Below, piece by piece: positions 56,805 to 64,000 of a stretch of DNA of 64,000 nt. The number at the start of each line of letters is the position of its first letter. Position 1 is the first letter of the stretch. The notes beneath the pieces were generated by a model. The model ran no database searches and was not told the origin of the DNA. It saw nothing but the letters and a program-made list of their open reading frames with translations. The position numbers were made by a program, and so were the translations under genes. This DNA is from Pontiella agarivorans (GTDB taxonomy: Bacteria; Verrucomicrobiota; Kiritimatiellia; Kiritimatiellales; Pontiellaceae): positions 310,001 to 374,000 of the forward strand of contig NZ_JARVCO010000002.1 of assembly GCF_034531395.1 (NCBI RefSeq). Reading direction: 5' to 3'.

Positions 56805-57581
56805 ATGCGCAAACGTAAAGAACCAGATCAGGAGGGTTGCGCCTTATGGATTGTGACCTTTGGCGACGCGATGTCGCTGCTGGTTGCATTTTTCGTGATG
56901 CTGGTGTCGTTTGCTGACTTCGAGGAGCACTCCCTGCAAAATATGATGGGGGCTCTTAAAGGCGGTTTGCGGGCCGTTCCGCTCCCCATGGCAACGACGG
57001 TCGGCCGTGTGGAGACGCTGACCGAAACGGACGCCAGTGAGACGGAGGTTTCGAAGAATGCTTCGACCGCGATGGTCGAATCGAGCCAAGAGGTGCTTCG
57101 GAATAGCCCTGCCCGGAAAATTATTAAATCCAATTCGCCGGACTATTATCTGCATTTGCTGAAAAGCGGTGTTGCATTGGTGGTCACCCGTAACTCCGCA
57201 TTTAAGTCGGGAACCGCTGAGCTGTTGACGCCGGATCATGAAGCGTGGCAGGTGGCGACTGATCTGATGCATTCCGTAGAGAGCGAAATTCGTGTTGCGG
57301 TCACGCTGCCCGAAAACGTGCCGGTTCGACTGGAGGGATATACCACTTCGTGGGGGCTTGGAATCGAGCAGGCGCTGGCCATTCAGGAGCTGTTGTTTCA
57401 GAATGGCGGTGACCGTAAAAAAATAAGCACTTCTGTTCGGGTTGTCCGGACGATGCCTTCCGGCGAGGCGGCGGATGGTACGGTTGAAATCCGTTTTATC
57501 GGCGCCACTGAATCGAAGCTGAATACGATGCCCGGAAAAATCCTGCGCGGGGCATGGCGTGAGCAGGGAACCATGGAATAG
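56805..57581 (+). CDS. motB: Stator protein MotB (first, with Asp)
   Basis: A 258-residue MotB: short N-terminus, TM WIVTFGDAMSLLVAFFVMLV with D21 as the proton-binding residue, then plug/linker and a periplasmic OmpA-like part that is poorly conserved (VPVRLEGYTTSWGLGIEQAL). A Ser/Thr/Glu-rich linker (60-105) follows the TM. It is the functional MotB candidate beside motA. Confidence 0.9.
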   Translation: MRKRKEPDQEGCALWIVTFGDAMSLLVAFFVMLVSFADFEEHSLQNMMGALKGGLRAVPLPMATTVGRVETLTETDASETEVSKNASTAMVESSQEVLRNSPARKIIKSNSPDYYLHLLKSGVALVVTRNSAFKSGTAELLTPDHEAWQVATDLMHSVESEIRVAVTLPENVPVRLEGYTTSWGLGIEQALAIQELLFQNGGDRKKISTSVRVVRTMPSGEAADGTVEIRFIGATESKLNTMPGKILRGAWREQGTME

Positions 57582-57591
57582 GAAGCGACCA

Positions 57592-58302
57592 ATGGGCAGA
57601 AAAATTAGAAAACCGAAGGAGGAGCTCGCGCCTTCTTATTTTGTCCAGTTCGCTGCACTGTGGTGCATCCTGCTTGGTTTTTTTGTGATGCTGCTCAGCC
57701 TGGGAAGCACACAGATGGGGCCGGGGTCCGATGGGATGGGCGAGGTGCGCGATGCGTTCGGAAGTACCGGCGGTCTGGGGCTGCTTCCTTTTGCTAAGAA
57801 TGCCTTGTTCGGCCGCCATGATGGGGGGGCAAGCTCATTTCGAATTCGTAAGAGCGCCCCGAATCAGACGGCGGAGGTTGATGGATACATTCGTGGTATG
57901 CTCTGGAAAAAAGGGTTGTCCAATATCTCCATGGTTTCCGTGGTGCATACTCATGATTCTTCGACGGTGATTTTGCAGATTCCGATTGATTTTGTGGGGA
58001 ATGAACATCTGGGCCGGGAATCCGTGACGCTGCTCGAAATGCTGGGAGAGGTTTTTCTCAGCTTACGTGAATATGAGATGGAGGTCATGGCGGTGTGTGA
58101 TGATGCAGCGGATCCAACCGCCCGTCAGCGATTGGCTCTGTTGCGCGCAGCGGTGGTGGCCCGTTTTCTTACTGAAACAGCAGGGTTGTTGCCGGAACAT
58201 GTACACGCAGTCGGATTATCCGACACGTGGATGCTCGATTTGCATGGCATCGAGCATGTTAATGGACATGTATTGATTTCAATCAAACAGGAATACCCGT
58301 AA
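57592..58302 (+). CDS. MotB paralogue lacking the proton-binding Asp
   Basis: A 236-residue MotB-like protein directly after motB (10-nt gap). The TM reads SYFVQFAALWCILLGFFVML; aligned to MotB the Asp position is A22. The rest keeps the family plan (LRDAFG-like EVRDAFGSTGG, OmpA-type LLRAAVVARFLTETAGLLPE). It may form mixed MotB dimers or a non-conducting stator part. ATG 57592 is preferred over an in-frame upstream start inside motB. Confidence 0.8.
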   Translation: MGRKIRKPKEELAPSYFVQFAALWCILLGFFVMLLSLGSTQMGPGSDGMGEVRDAFGSTGGLGLLPFAKNALFGRHDGGASSFRIRKSAPNQTAEVDGYIRGMLWKKGLSNISMVSVVHTHDSSTVILQIPIDFVGNEHLGRESVTLLEMLGEVFLSLREYEMEVMAVCDDAADPTARQRLALLRAAVVARFLTETAGLLPEHVHAVGLSDTWMLDLHGIEHVNGHVLISIKQEYP

Positions 58303-58345
58303 CGGGACCGAACAGATTTTTTGAACAGGAAGGCTGGAACAGTAT

Positions 58346-58840
58346 ATGGCTGAAGAAAACGACATTGATAAAAGCGGGACGGAAAACGAGGGGACCGGAA
58401 AGAAAGGTAAGGGAGTCATTCTCATTGCTGTTCTGGGCGTCGTTTTGATTGCAGGAGGCATTGGGACCGGACTTGTGCTGGGGAAAAAATCGCGGCCGGT
58501 TGTTACTGTGCCGAAGAAAAATCCCGATACACCGGTCATTGTTCAATTCAAAGATCTCTACGTCAATATTGCAGAAACCAAGGCCACCCGAGTGCTCAAG
58601 CTTACCGTGGTGCTGGAGCTCAGCGAAGAAAAACTCACCACGCCGCTGGAGGCGCATCGAGCCATCATTCGCGACCTGATATCCGAAGCGGCTTCGCGGA
58701 TGACGATCGATGAACTGGAAGGGCGCAACGGCCGGAGTATTCTGAAACGTGAAATTAAAAATCGCGTTAATGATTTAGTGCGCGACCGAATGGCCGGCGC
58801 GGTGATTGATGTTTATTTTTCGGACTTTTTAATTCAGTAA
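58346..58840 (+). CDS. fliL: Flagellar basal-body protein FliL
   Basis: A 164-residue bitopic protein with one TM (GVILIAVLGVVLIAGGIGTGLVLG) and a periplasmic SPFH-like domain (VQFKDLYVNIAETKATRVLKLTVVLEL, RDLISEAASRMTIDELEG). FliL rings surround stators. 5 nt before fliM. Confidence 0.93.
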   Translation: MAEENDIDKSGTENEGTGKKGKGVILIAVLGVVLIAGGIGTGLVLGKKSRPVVTVPKKNPDTPVIVQFKDLYVNIAETKATRVLKLTVVLELSEEKLTTPLEAHRAIIRDLISEAASRMTIDELEGRNGRSILKREIKNRVNDLVRDRMAGAVIDVYFSDFLIQ

Positions 58841-58845
58841 ATCCC

Positions 58846-59826
58846 ATGGCTGATCAAGAACATAACCTGTCGCCCGATGAAATGGCTGCGCTGCGCGATG
58901 TTGCCGTTCCGGAAGTTGATGCAGCGGATGCCGGAGAGCGGGCTGCCCGAATCCAGGTGACCTCGTATAATTTCCGCCAACCCGGTCGGCTGAGCTCAGC
59001 TCAGTTGCGGGCATTGAAAATGGTTCATGAATTTTTTGCCAAGGGCCTTTCGGAGGTACCCCCGAGCGGGGTCAATCTTCCGTTTGAGCTCGGGCTGTTG
59101 TCGGTGGAGACCATCTCGTACAGCAATTTTATGGGATCGTTGGGAAATCCGTGTTTCATGGCACAGCTTTCGAGTCGTTTTGAGCAACCGGTATTAATGG
59201 AAATTGATCTCCGGGTAGTGCACATGCTCATTGCGCATATTCTTGGAAATAAGGATGAGGAACGTGAGGAAGAAGGTAGAAAGCTGACTTCCATTGAGCA
59301 GGGAATTGCCGGCAATTGGCTGGAAGGGCTTTTGCCGCTTTTGGGCGAATCCTGGACGCTGTCGGCCCCGGTTGATTTCGGACTCAAAAGCATTGAATGC
59401 GATCCGCGATTTGTACAGGTGATGCCGGACGACAGTCCGGTTGTGAGCCTGACTTTCCGGTTGCAGGTTGGAACCGTGAAAGGACAGCTCACACTGTGCT
59501 ATCCGCTTGAGCCTCTCCAGGAAATGCTTGAAGGCATGAGTGTACGGATGAGCGGGGGCGACGAGGATGATGTTGAGCAGAGCGGCGACAGCACCTTGGT
59601 TTCTTTGAAGGGCATCCCTTTTGAATTACGTGCCGAATTGGGACACAGCCACATACGGGCCAGTCAGCTGGCAACACTCAGAAAGGGCGATGTGCTTTGT
59701 CTGGATCGGTCGATTCATGATCCGGTGGATGTGTTGCTGGGGGATAATGTGGTATTTGAAGCCGGTCTGGGGAAAAAAGGCGACAATCTGGCCTTGCAGA
59801 TCCGTAAACGGCGCAAGGATCGATAA
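58846..59826 (+). CDS. fliM: Flagellar motor switch protein FliM
   Basis: A 326-residue C-ring subunit. NLSPDEMAALRDV resembles the EIDALL-type CheY-binding N-terminus. YNFRQPGRLSSAQLRALKMVHE and VDFGLKSIECDPRFVQVMPDD match the middle domain. The C-terminal SPOA domain (LKGIPFELRAELGHSHIRAS) packs with FliN. Confidence 0.93.
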   Translation: MADQEHNLSPDEMAALRDVAVPEVDAADAGERAARIQVTSYNFRQPGRLSSAQLRALKMVHEFFAKGLSEVPPSGVNLPFELGLLSVETISYSNFMGSLGNPCFMAQLSSRFEQPVLMEIDLRVVHMLIAHILGNKDEEREEEGRKLTSIEQGIAGNWLEGLLPLLGESWTLSAPVDFGLKSIECDPRFVQVMPDDSPVVSLTFRLQVGTVKGQLTLCYPLEPLQEMLEGMSVRMSGGDEDDVEQSGDSTLVSLKGIPFELRAELGHSHIRASQLATLRKGDVLCLDRSIHDPVDVLLGDNVVFEAGLGKKGDNLALQIRKRRKDR

Positions 59827-59845
59827 CGATTTAGGAGACGGTATA

Positions 59846-60217
59846 ATGAGTGCAGAAATGAATAATGAACAAACGACAGCAGCGGATCAGGTTGAAGTGC
59901 ATCCGGTTTCGCCTGCACCGCTGACTGAACCTGTCGAAGGTGCGAGTGAGGTATCTGAAGAAGTTAATCTCAATATGATTATGGACATTCCGGTCGATGT
60001 GCACGTTGAGGTCGGACGTACCAGTTTGCCGGTGAGAGAATTTCTCCGGCTCGGTGTGGGGTCCGTGCTTCAGCTCGATCGGCTGGTCGGTGAATCTGCT
60101 GACCTGATAATTAACGGTAAACTGGTCGGCCGCGGTGACGTGGTGGTGGTTGACGAGACTTTTGGAATCCGAATTTCCGAATTGGCGGGCGAGAAGGAAC
60201 TGATGTCTTCCTGGTAG
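59846..60217 (+). CDS. fliN: Flagellar motor switch protein FliN
   Basis: A 123-residue C-ring protein. An acidic N-terminal half precedes an SPOA domain: NLNMIMDIPVDVHVEVGRTSLPVREFLRLGVGSVLQLDRLVGE...FGIRISEL. ATG 59846 follows TAGGAGACGG; an upstream open frame to 59621 is inside fliM and not used. Last gene of the operon. Confidence 0.94.
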   Translation: MSAEMNNEQTTAADQVEVHPVSPAPLTEPVEGASEVSEEVNLNMIMDIPVDVHVEVGRTSLPVREFLRLGVGSVLQLDRLVGESADLIINGKLVGRGDVVVVDETFGIRISELAGEKELMSSW

Positions 60218-60244
60218 GCTTTCCGTGCGGCGTATTAATGCCCG

Positions 60245-60278
60245 ACGGCTCTGCACGGTGTGCGGGGCCGTTTTTTTT
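60245..60278 (+). terminator. Terminator after fliN
   Basis: ACGGC (60245-60249) pairs with GCCGT (60267-60271) around an inner GCAC/GTGC pairing, followed by eight T's. Confidence 0.75.
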
Positions 60279-60297
60279 GTTTCCTGTCTTTGGAAAA

Positions 60298-60314
60298 TTT
60301 TCCAGGGATTGGAA
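60298..60314. repeat. TTTTCCAGGGATTGGAA palindrome
   Basis: A dispersed palindrome copy between the fliN terminator and the flgF promoter; it is preceded by TTGGAAAA, giving a second, overlapping inverted repeat. Confidence 0.5.
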
Positions 60315-60324
60315 GCCGATCCTG

Positions 60325-60340
60325 TGGCATCGGCCCTGCT
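60325..60340 (+). promoter_or_regulatory. Sigma-54 promoter for flgF operon
   Basis: TGGCATCGGCCCTGCT, GG-GC distance 12; flgF ATG 13 nt after the -12 C. Confidence 0.82.
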
Positions 60341-60351
60341 TAAACTGGGGC

Positions 60352-61068
60352 ATGAACTCAGGATTTTATAATGCAGCCATACAGATGGCAACGGGCAGTG
60401 TGCAGGATATGGAAGTCCATACCGAAAATCTGGCCAACAGCACCATGCCGGGCTACAAGCGTCTGGAGTCGAGTCATACCGTTTTCGCTGATGTACTGGA
60501 TTCGCAGGTTGGTGCCGCGAAAGAGCCGACGAATCCGATTTCGGTAAATCACAATCAGGGCGCTTTACGTTCTACTGAACGGTCGCTCGATTTTGCGATT
60601 GAGGGCGATGGTTTTTTTGTCGTTTCCGACGGGGGACAGGACTATTTAACGCGGAATGGAAGTTTCCGCGTTTCGGCGGATGGGACCATCGTGAATTCCC
60701 TTGGCATGGCGGTGCAGACCTCGACCGGTGATTTGCGGATTCCCCCGGGGCAGAATGCGGCGCAGCTGGTGATCGACGATAAGTTGAACCTGCGGGCGGG
60801 CAATAAGGTTATTGGAACGCTGAAGATCGAGTCGGTTGAGGATATCTCCGCGTTGGATCAGGCCGGTACAACCTTGTTTGTGAATAACGGGGTGGAAACC
60901 GTCGATCCAGAATGCAAGGTGCTGAATGGGTATCTGGAACAGAGCAATACGGCCATTTTTGAAGAAATGGTGGGAATGATGACGACCATGCGCAACTACG
61001 AAGCATGTCAGAAAATGCTGCAGACGGTAGATGATGCGGAAGAAAAGATGATGAGCAAGCTCGTTTAG
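60352..61068 (+). CDS. flgF: Flagellar rod protein FlgF
   Basis: A 238-residue rod protein: FYNAAIQMATGSVQDMEVHTENLANSTMPGYKRLE and SLDFAIEGDGFFVV; C-terminal LEQSNTAIFEEMVGMMTTMRNYEACQKML. The ATG at 60352 is chosen over an in-frame extension to 60238 that would cross the terminator and promoter. Heads the flgF-G-A-H-I operon. Confidence 0.9.
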   Translation: MNSGFYNAAIQMATGSVQDMEVHTENLANSTMPGYKRLESSHTVFADVLDSQVGAAKEPTNPISVNHNQGALRSTERSLDFAIEGDGFFVVSDGGQDYLTRNGSFRVSADGTIVNSLGMAVQTSTGDLRIPPGQNAAQLVIDDKLNLRAGNKVIGTLKIESVEDISALDQAGTTLFVNNGVETVDPECKVLNGYLEQSNTAIFEEMVGMMTTMRNYEACQKMLQTVDDAEEKMMSKLV

Positions 61069-61086
61069 CGAGCCAAGGAGAACGTT

Positions 61087-61869
61087 ATGGAAAGAGCAAT
61101 GTGGTCATCGGTTACGGGAATGAGAGCGTCGGAAATGTCGCTCGACAACATCGCTAATAATCTAGCGAATATTAACACTACGGCCTATAAGCCGGGAAAA
61201 GTGGCCTTTCAGGATATGCTGTATTCCACGCTAACCACCCCGGGAGCTACGAACGGGGATAGTGAGATCCCGGCGGGGATTCAGCTGGGGCATGGCACGA
61301 AGGTGGCGGAAATATCCAAACAATTCACCCAGGGTGCACTGAGGGAAACCGGCGGTGATCTGGATCTGGCCATCGAAGGACAGGGCTTTTTCGAGGTCGT
61401 CATGCCGGACGGCACTTCGGCGTATACCCGTGACGGTTCTTTCCGGGCGACCTCGACCGGTGATGTGGTTACCGTGGAAGGGTATCGGGTTGCCAATTTT
61501 CCGTCCATTCCCAGCGGCACCACAGAGGTTACGCTGGCACCGGACGGTTCGGTTACGATGCTGGTGAACGGCTCCTCGGTTTCCGGGCAGCAGATTTCGT
61601 TGGCGCGCTTTGCCAATCCGGAGGGGCTGCGCAGCATGGGGCACAATTTATATATGGAGACGGATGCCAGCGGAACCGCGGAAACCGGGCTGACGCCGGG
61701 CGAGAACGGGATGGGGCAGATTATGCAGCGCTATCTGGAAACATCCAGCGTGAATGCCGCCGAAGAGTTGGTGAACATGATCTTGACGCAGCGGGCCTAT
61801 GAGGCCAACTCAAAGGCCATTAAAGCCAGCGATGAGATGTCGTCGATCGCAAATAATTTACAGAGATAA
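61087..61869 (+). CDS. flgG: Flagellar distal rod protein FlgG
   Basis: A 260-residue distal rod subunit. MWSSVTGMRASEMSLDNIANNLANINTTAYKPGKVAFQD, GDLDLAIEGQGFFEV and the C-terminal LETSSVNAAEELVNMILTQRAYEANSKAIKASDEM are canonical. AGCCAAGGAGAACGTT before the ATG. Confidence 0.95.
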   Translation: MERAMWSSVTGMRASEMSLDNIANNLANINTTAYKPGKVAFQDMLYSTLTTPGATNGDSEIPAGIQLGHGTKVAEISKQFTQGALRETGGDLDLAIEGQGFFEVVMPDGTSAYTRDGSFRATSTGDVVTVEGYRVANFPSIPSGTTEVTLAPDGSVTMLVNGSSVSGQQISLARFANPEGLRSMGHNLYMETDASGTAETGLTPGENGMGQIMQRYLETSSVNAAEELVNMILTQRAYEANSKAIKASDEMSSIANNLQR

Positions 61870-61872
61870 ATC

Positions 61873-62817
61873 ATGAAACGGTTTTTATTCATTTTGATCG
61901 TGCTGGGTGGTTTTACCGTTAGTCTCCGGGCGGAAACCATGATGTTTTTGAAGAGCTCTGTTGAGGTGAATGGCAAGGATGTTCTGCTGGGCGACCTGGT
62001 GGTGGATTCAAAACTTATTCCGAAGGATTGGGCGGCCCGTCGTGTCATGGCAGCTCCGCCGGCAGGCGAAGCGACCTATTATTCCCTTACGGCGGTGGCC
62101 CAGGGATTGGCTCGTTACGAGGATATGACGCGCGTGACGCTGAGCGGTGAGCCTGTGCTGACCATTGCCCGGCGGGATCGGGTGATGGAAAAGGATGAAT
62201 TCTATAAACCGCTGTGCGATTACCTCAGCAAGAACGAGCCTTGGAAAAATAACGATTTCGATGTCAATATTCTGAATATTCCCCGCAATACGCGAATCCC
62301 CGCGGGCGAAACCACGTTTGAAATCAAGCAGTTCGACCGGAAAACGTCAAAAGGCTATAGCGTGGCCTATGTCTCGGTGATGGTGGATGGCATGGAGGAA
62401 GTCGAAGTGCCTGTGGGGATCGAAATTCAGTTTCTCAGCGAGGTGTGGGTGGTGGCGAGAAATCTCGAGCGCGGACACATTCTTACTGAATCCGACTTGC
62501 GCAGTGAAATGCACGCGATCGACTCCAACGGAAATTATTTATCGAGTCAGGAACAGGTGACCGGGTATGAAGTTTCCCGTGCACTAACTGCCGGAGACCT
62601 GCTCCGCAGCAATGCGGTAAGTAAGCCGCTGTGCGTCAAACGAGGTGACTGGGTGGCGATTAATGCGCTCAGCAAAAATTTACATGTCACCTTGCGCGGG
62701 AAGGCGATGGCGAATGGCCGTCTGGGCGACCGCATTATGTGTGTTAACGAACGTTCCCAACGTCAGGTACTGGTTGAATTAACCGGTTCGGGCAACGGGG
62801 TATTGGTCCGATTGTAG
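61873..62817 (+). CDS. flgA: P-ring assembly chaperone FlgA
   Basis: A 314-residue periplasmic chaperone with signal peptide (FLFILIVLGGFTVSLRA). The C-terminal SAF/ChapFlgA part contains VVARNLERGHILTESDLRSEM, VTGYEVSRALTAGDLLRSNAV and KRGDWVAINALSKNLHVTLRGKAMANGRLGD. It chaperones FlgI. Confidence 0.92.
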   Translation: MKRFLFILIVLGGFTVSLRAETMMFLKSSVEVNGKDVLLGDLVVDSKLIPKDWAARRVMAAPPAGEATYYSLTAVAQGLARYEDMTRVTLSGEPVLTIARRDRVMEKDEFYKPLCDYLSKNEPWKNNDFDVNILNIPRNTRIPAGETTFEIKQFDRKTSKGYSVAYVSVMVDGMEEVEVPVGIEIQFLSEVWVVARNLERGHILTESDLRSEMHAIDSNGNYLSSQEQVTGYEVSRALTAGDLLRSNAVSKPLCVKRGDWVAINALSKNLHVTLRGKAMANGRLGDRIMCVNERSQRQVLVELTGSGNGVLVRL

Positions 62818-62825
62818 GAGGTGTT

Positions 62826-63416
62826 ATGAAACGAATTATTGCATGTGTGCTCTGTCTGGCAACGGCGGCAATGGCTGAAGAAGGCGGGTTGGCTAAGCGG
62901 ATGTATGCCGACCGTACTGCGCGTCAGGTCGGCGATCTGGTGACCGTTGCAATTGAGGAGCAATCTTCCGTTCAGAAAGATGCTTCCGACGATCGCAGCA
63001 AGTCTGCAGATGGGAATATGTCGTTCAATTTTCCGGGGATGGAAGCCAATGGAAAAGCCATGTGGGATGCGCTCAGATTGCCGGAATGGTCTGTAGGGGC
63101 CTCCAAAAATTATTCCGCTTCCGGAGGCAAAGCGAGTTCCGATGCTTTTTCTGCATCGATTACGGTGCACATCACTGAAAAGCTGCCGAACGGGAACTTA
63201 ATGATTATGGGGGACCGTAAGGTGAATATCGATGGCGATATTATTCTGTTTACCCTCAGCGGAATGATTCGGCCTGACGATATTAACCGCTCGAATACCG
63301 TACTTTCTTCACGGATTGCCGGGGCAGCGATTACCTATGAAACCGTGGGTGAGTTTGGCAAAAGCCAACGCAAAGGGCTGTTTTCACGTACGCTGGATTG
63401 GATTATCCCGTTTTAG
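62826..63416 (+). CDS. flgH: L-ring protein FlgH (no lipobox)
   Basis: A 196-residue L-ring protein: MYADRTARQVGDLVTVAIEEQSSVQK, ASSDAFSASITVHITEKLPNGNLMIMGDRKVNIDGD, FTLSGMIRPDDINRSNTVLSSRIAGA. The signal (IIACVLCLATAAMAEE) has no LxGC-type lipobox near its cleavage site, so the usual lipid anchor seems missing. Confidence 0.93.
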   Translation: MKRIIACVLCLATAAMAEEGGLAKRMYADRTARQVGDLVTVAIEEQSSVQKDASDDRSKSADGNMSFNFPGMEANGKAMWDALRLPEWSVGASKNYSASGGKASSDAFSASITVHITEKLPNGNLMIMGDRKVNIDGDIILFTLSGMIRPDDINRSNTVLSSRIAGAAITYETVGEFGKSQRKGLFSRTLDWIIPF

Positions 63417-63422
63417 GAACTG

Positions 63423-64000
63423 ATGAAAATGAAAACGCAAAAAAATAGTAACCGGCTGCTTTCAATATGTTGCGTAGCCTTGTTTCTGTTGGCCCTCCCG
63501 GTGAGTGCCCAGCTTGGTGCGGCGCAGGTTCGGCTCAAAGACCTGGTTCGGATTCAAGGAGTTGAACGGATTGATCTCGTTGGATATGGAGTGGTGGTTG
63601 GTCTGAATAAGACCGGGGACAAGGATATCGAACTGGCCAAGCGGACGGTATCAAACTTGATGAAAAACTTTAATATATTCATCGATTCAAGTGATATCAG
63701 CAGTAAAAACGTGGCGGTTGTCATGGTTACGGCGTCCGTCGAGCCGTTTCATCGCAGAGGCGACCGGGTGGGTATTCAGGTGGCTTCCATGGGCGATGCC
63801 ACATCGTTGCAGGGGGGGATTTTGTTAATGACTCCTCTGTTGGATCCTGACGGAAAAACCTACGCCATAGCGCAAGGCGCACTGGTTGTTGGTGGTTATA
63901 GCGCCGGCGTAGGCGGTCCGGGGGGCTCCACAGAAACAAAAAATTTCCCGACGGTCGGCCGTATCCCCAATGGAGCAACCTTGAAATTTGACCACGATGT
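63423..64000 (+). CDS. flgI: P-ring protein FlgI, 5' part
   Basis: The frame stays open from ATG 63423 to the window end (192 codons read). A signal peptide (LLSICCVALFLLALPVSAQ) is followed by VRLKDLVRIQGVERIDLVGYGVVVGLNKTGD, NVAVVMVTASVEPFHRRGDR, VASMGDATSLQGGILLMTPL and AQGALVVGGYSAGV, unmistakable FlgI. AGGAAC lies before the ATG. A second in-frame ATG is at 63429. Confidence 0.95.
   Translation, partial: MKMKTQKNSNRLLSICCVALFLLALPVSAQLGAAQVRLKDLVRIQGVERIDLVGYGVVVGLNKTGDKDIELAKRTVSNLMKNFNIFIDSSDISSKNVAVVMVTASVEPFHRRGDRVGIQVASMGDATSLQGGILLMTPLLDPDGKTYAIAQGALVVGGYSAGVGGPGGSTETKNFPTVGRIPNGATLKFDHD

Noticed and set aside
60238-60351. 38-residue N-terminal extension of FlgF
   Set aside because: It would begin before the fliN terminator and the sigma-54 promoter, and FlgF proteins start near the MNSGFYNAAIQ segment.

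Overview
The window reads as chromosome of a motile, diderm, moderately GC-rich bacterium. I infer a member of the PVC group (Kiritimatiellota/Verrucomicrobiota-like). The grounds are a secreted GH29 fucosidase, a DAHP synthase fused to chorismate mutase, P- and L-ring flagellar genes that imply an outer membrane, and scattered short TTCCA..TGGAA palindromes. No rRNA or marker gene settles the taxonomy. There is no sign of prophage, IS element or CRISPR array.

Region 1 (1-10540) is mixed: the 3' end of a KDPG-aldolase-type gene, yceH, an operon of two DRTGG-domain proteins flanking a CBS/ATPase regulator and followed by a PHP phosphoesterase, an NYN/LOTUS RNase-like gene, DAHP synthase/chorismate mutase, a large secreted beta-helix protein with C-terminal EF hands, tRNA-Ser(UGA), and a secreted alpha-L-fucosidase. 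A gap of about 560 bp follows.

Region 2 (10543-64000) is one continuous flagellar locus. It opens with rpoN (sigma-54), a CheY-like receiver, flgL and a hybrid kinase. A small minus-strand operon includes a possible FlgM-like protein. Four tandem flagellins follow, then fliD, an asparagine-synthetase homologue, fliW-csrA and a fifth flagellin. A regulatory cluster (LysM protein, receivers, TPR protein, histidine kinase, sigma-54 activator) leads into fliS, a FliT-like gene, fliOPQR-flhB, flhA-flhG-fliA, a receiver/kinase/HDOD/degenerate HD-GYP operon, flgBC-fliEFGHIJ-motE-fliK, flgDE-flbD-motA-motB-motB2-fliLMN, and flgFGAHI, which runs off the end.

The regulatory layout can be read directly. 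At least eleven sites match the sigma-54 -24/-12 pattern (mostly TGGCAT-N7-TGCT, GG to GC 12 nt) upstream of flgL, fliD, the asnB-like gene, fliW, fliS, fliO, flhA, the signalling operon, flgB, flgD and flgF. Four tandem flagellins instead carry sigma-28 promoters (TAAG....-N11-GYCGAWTA), and fliA is in the window. Their leaders share a two-hairpin RNA module whose second hairpin displays a CsrA-type ACAAGGA(T/C)GT motif. With fliW-csrA next door this predicts a CsrA/FliW switch on flagellin translation. At four sigma-54 promoters (fliO, flhA, flgB, flgF) the start codon lies exactly 13 nt after the -12 C, which predicts nearly leaderless mRNAs.

Odd proteins include a second MotB lacking the proton-binding Asp, FlhB with NPTF in place of NPTH, FlgH without a lipobox, a 268-residue FlgE, and an HD-GYP domain without its HD pair.
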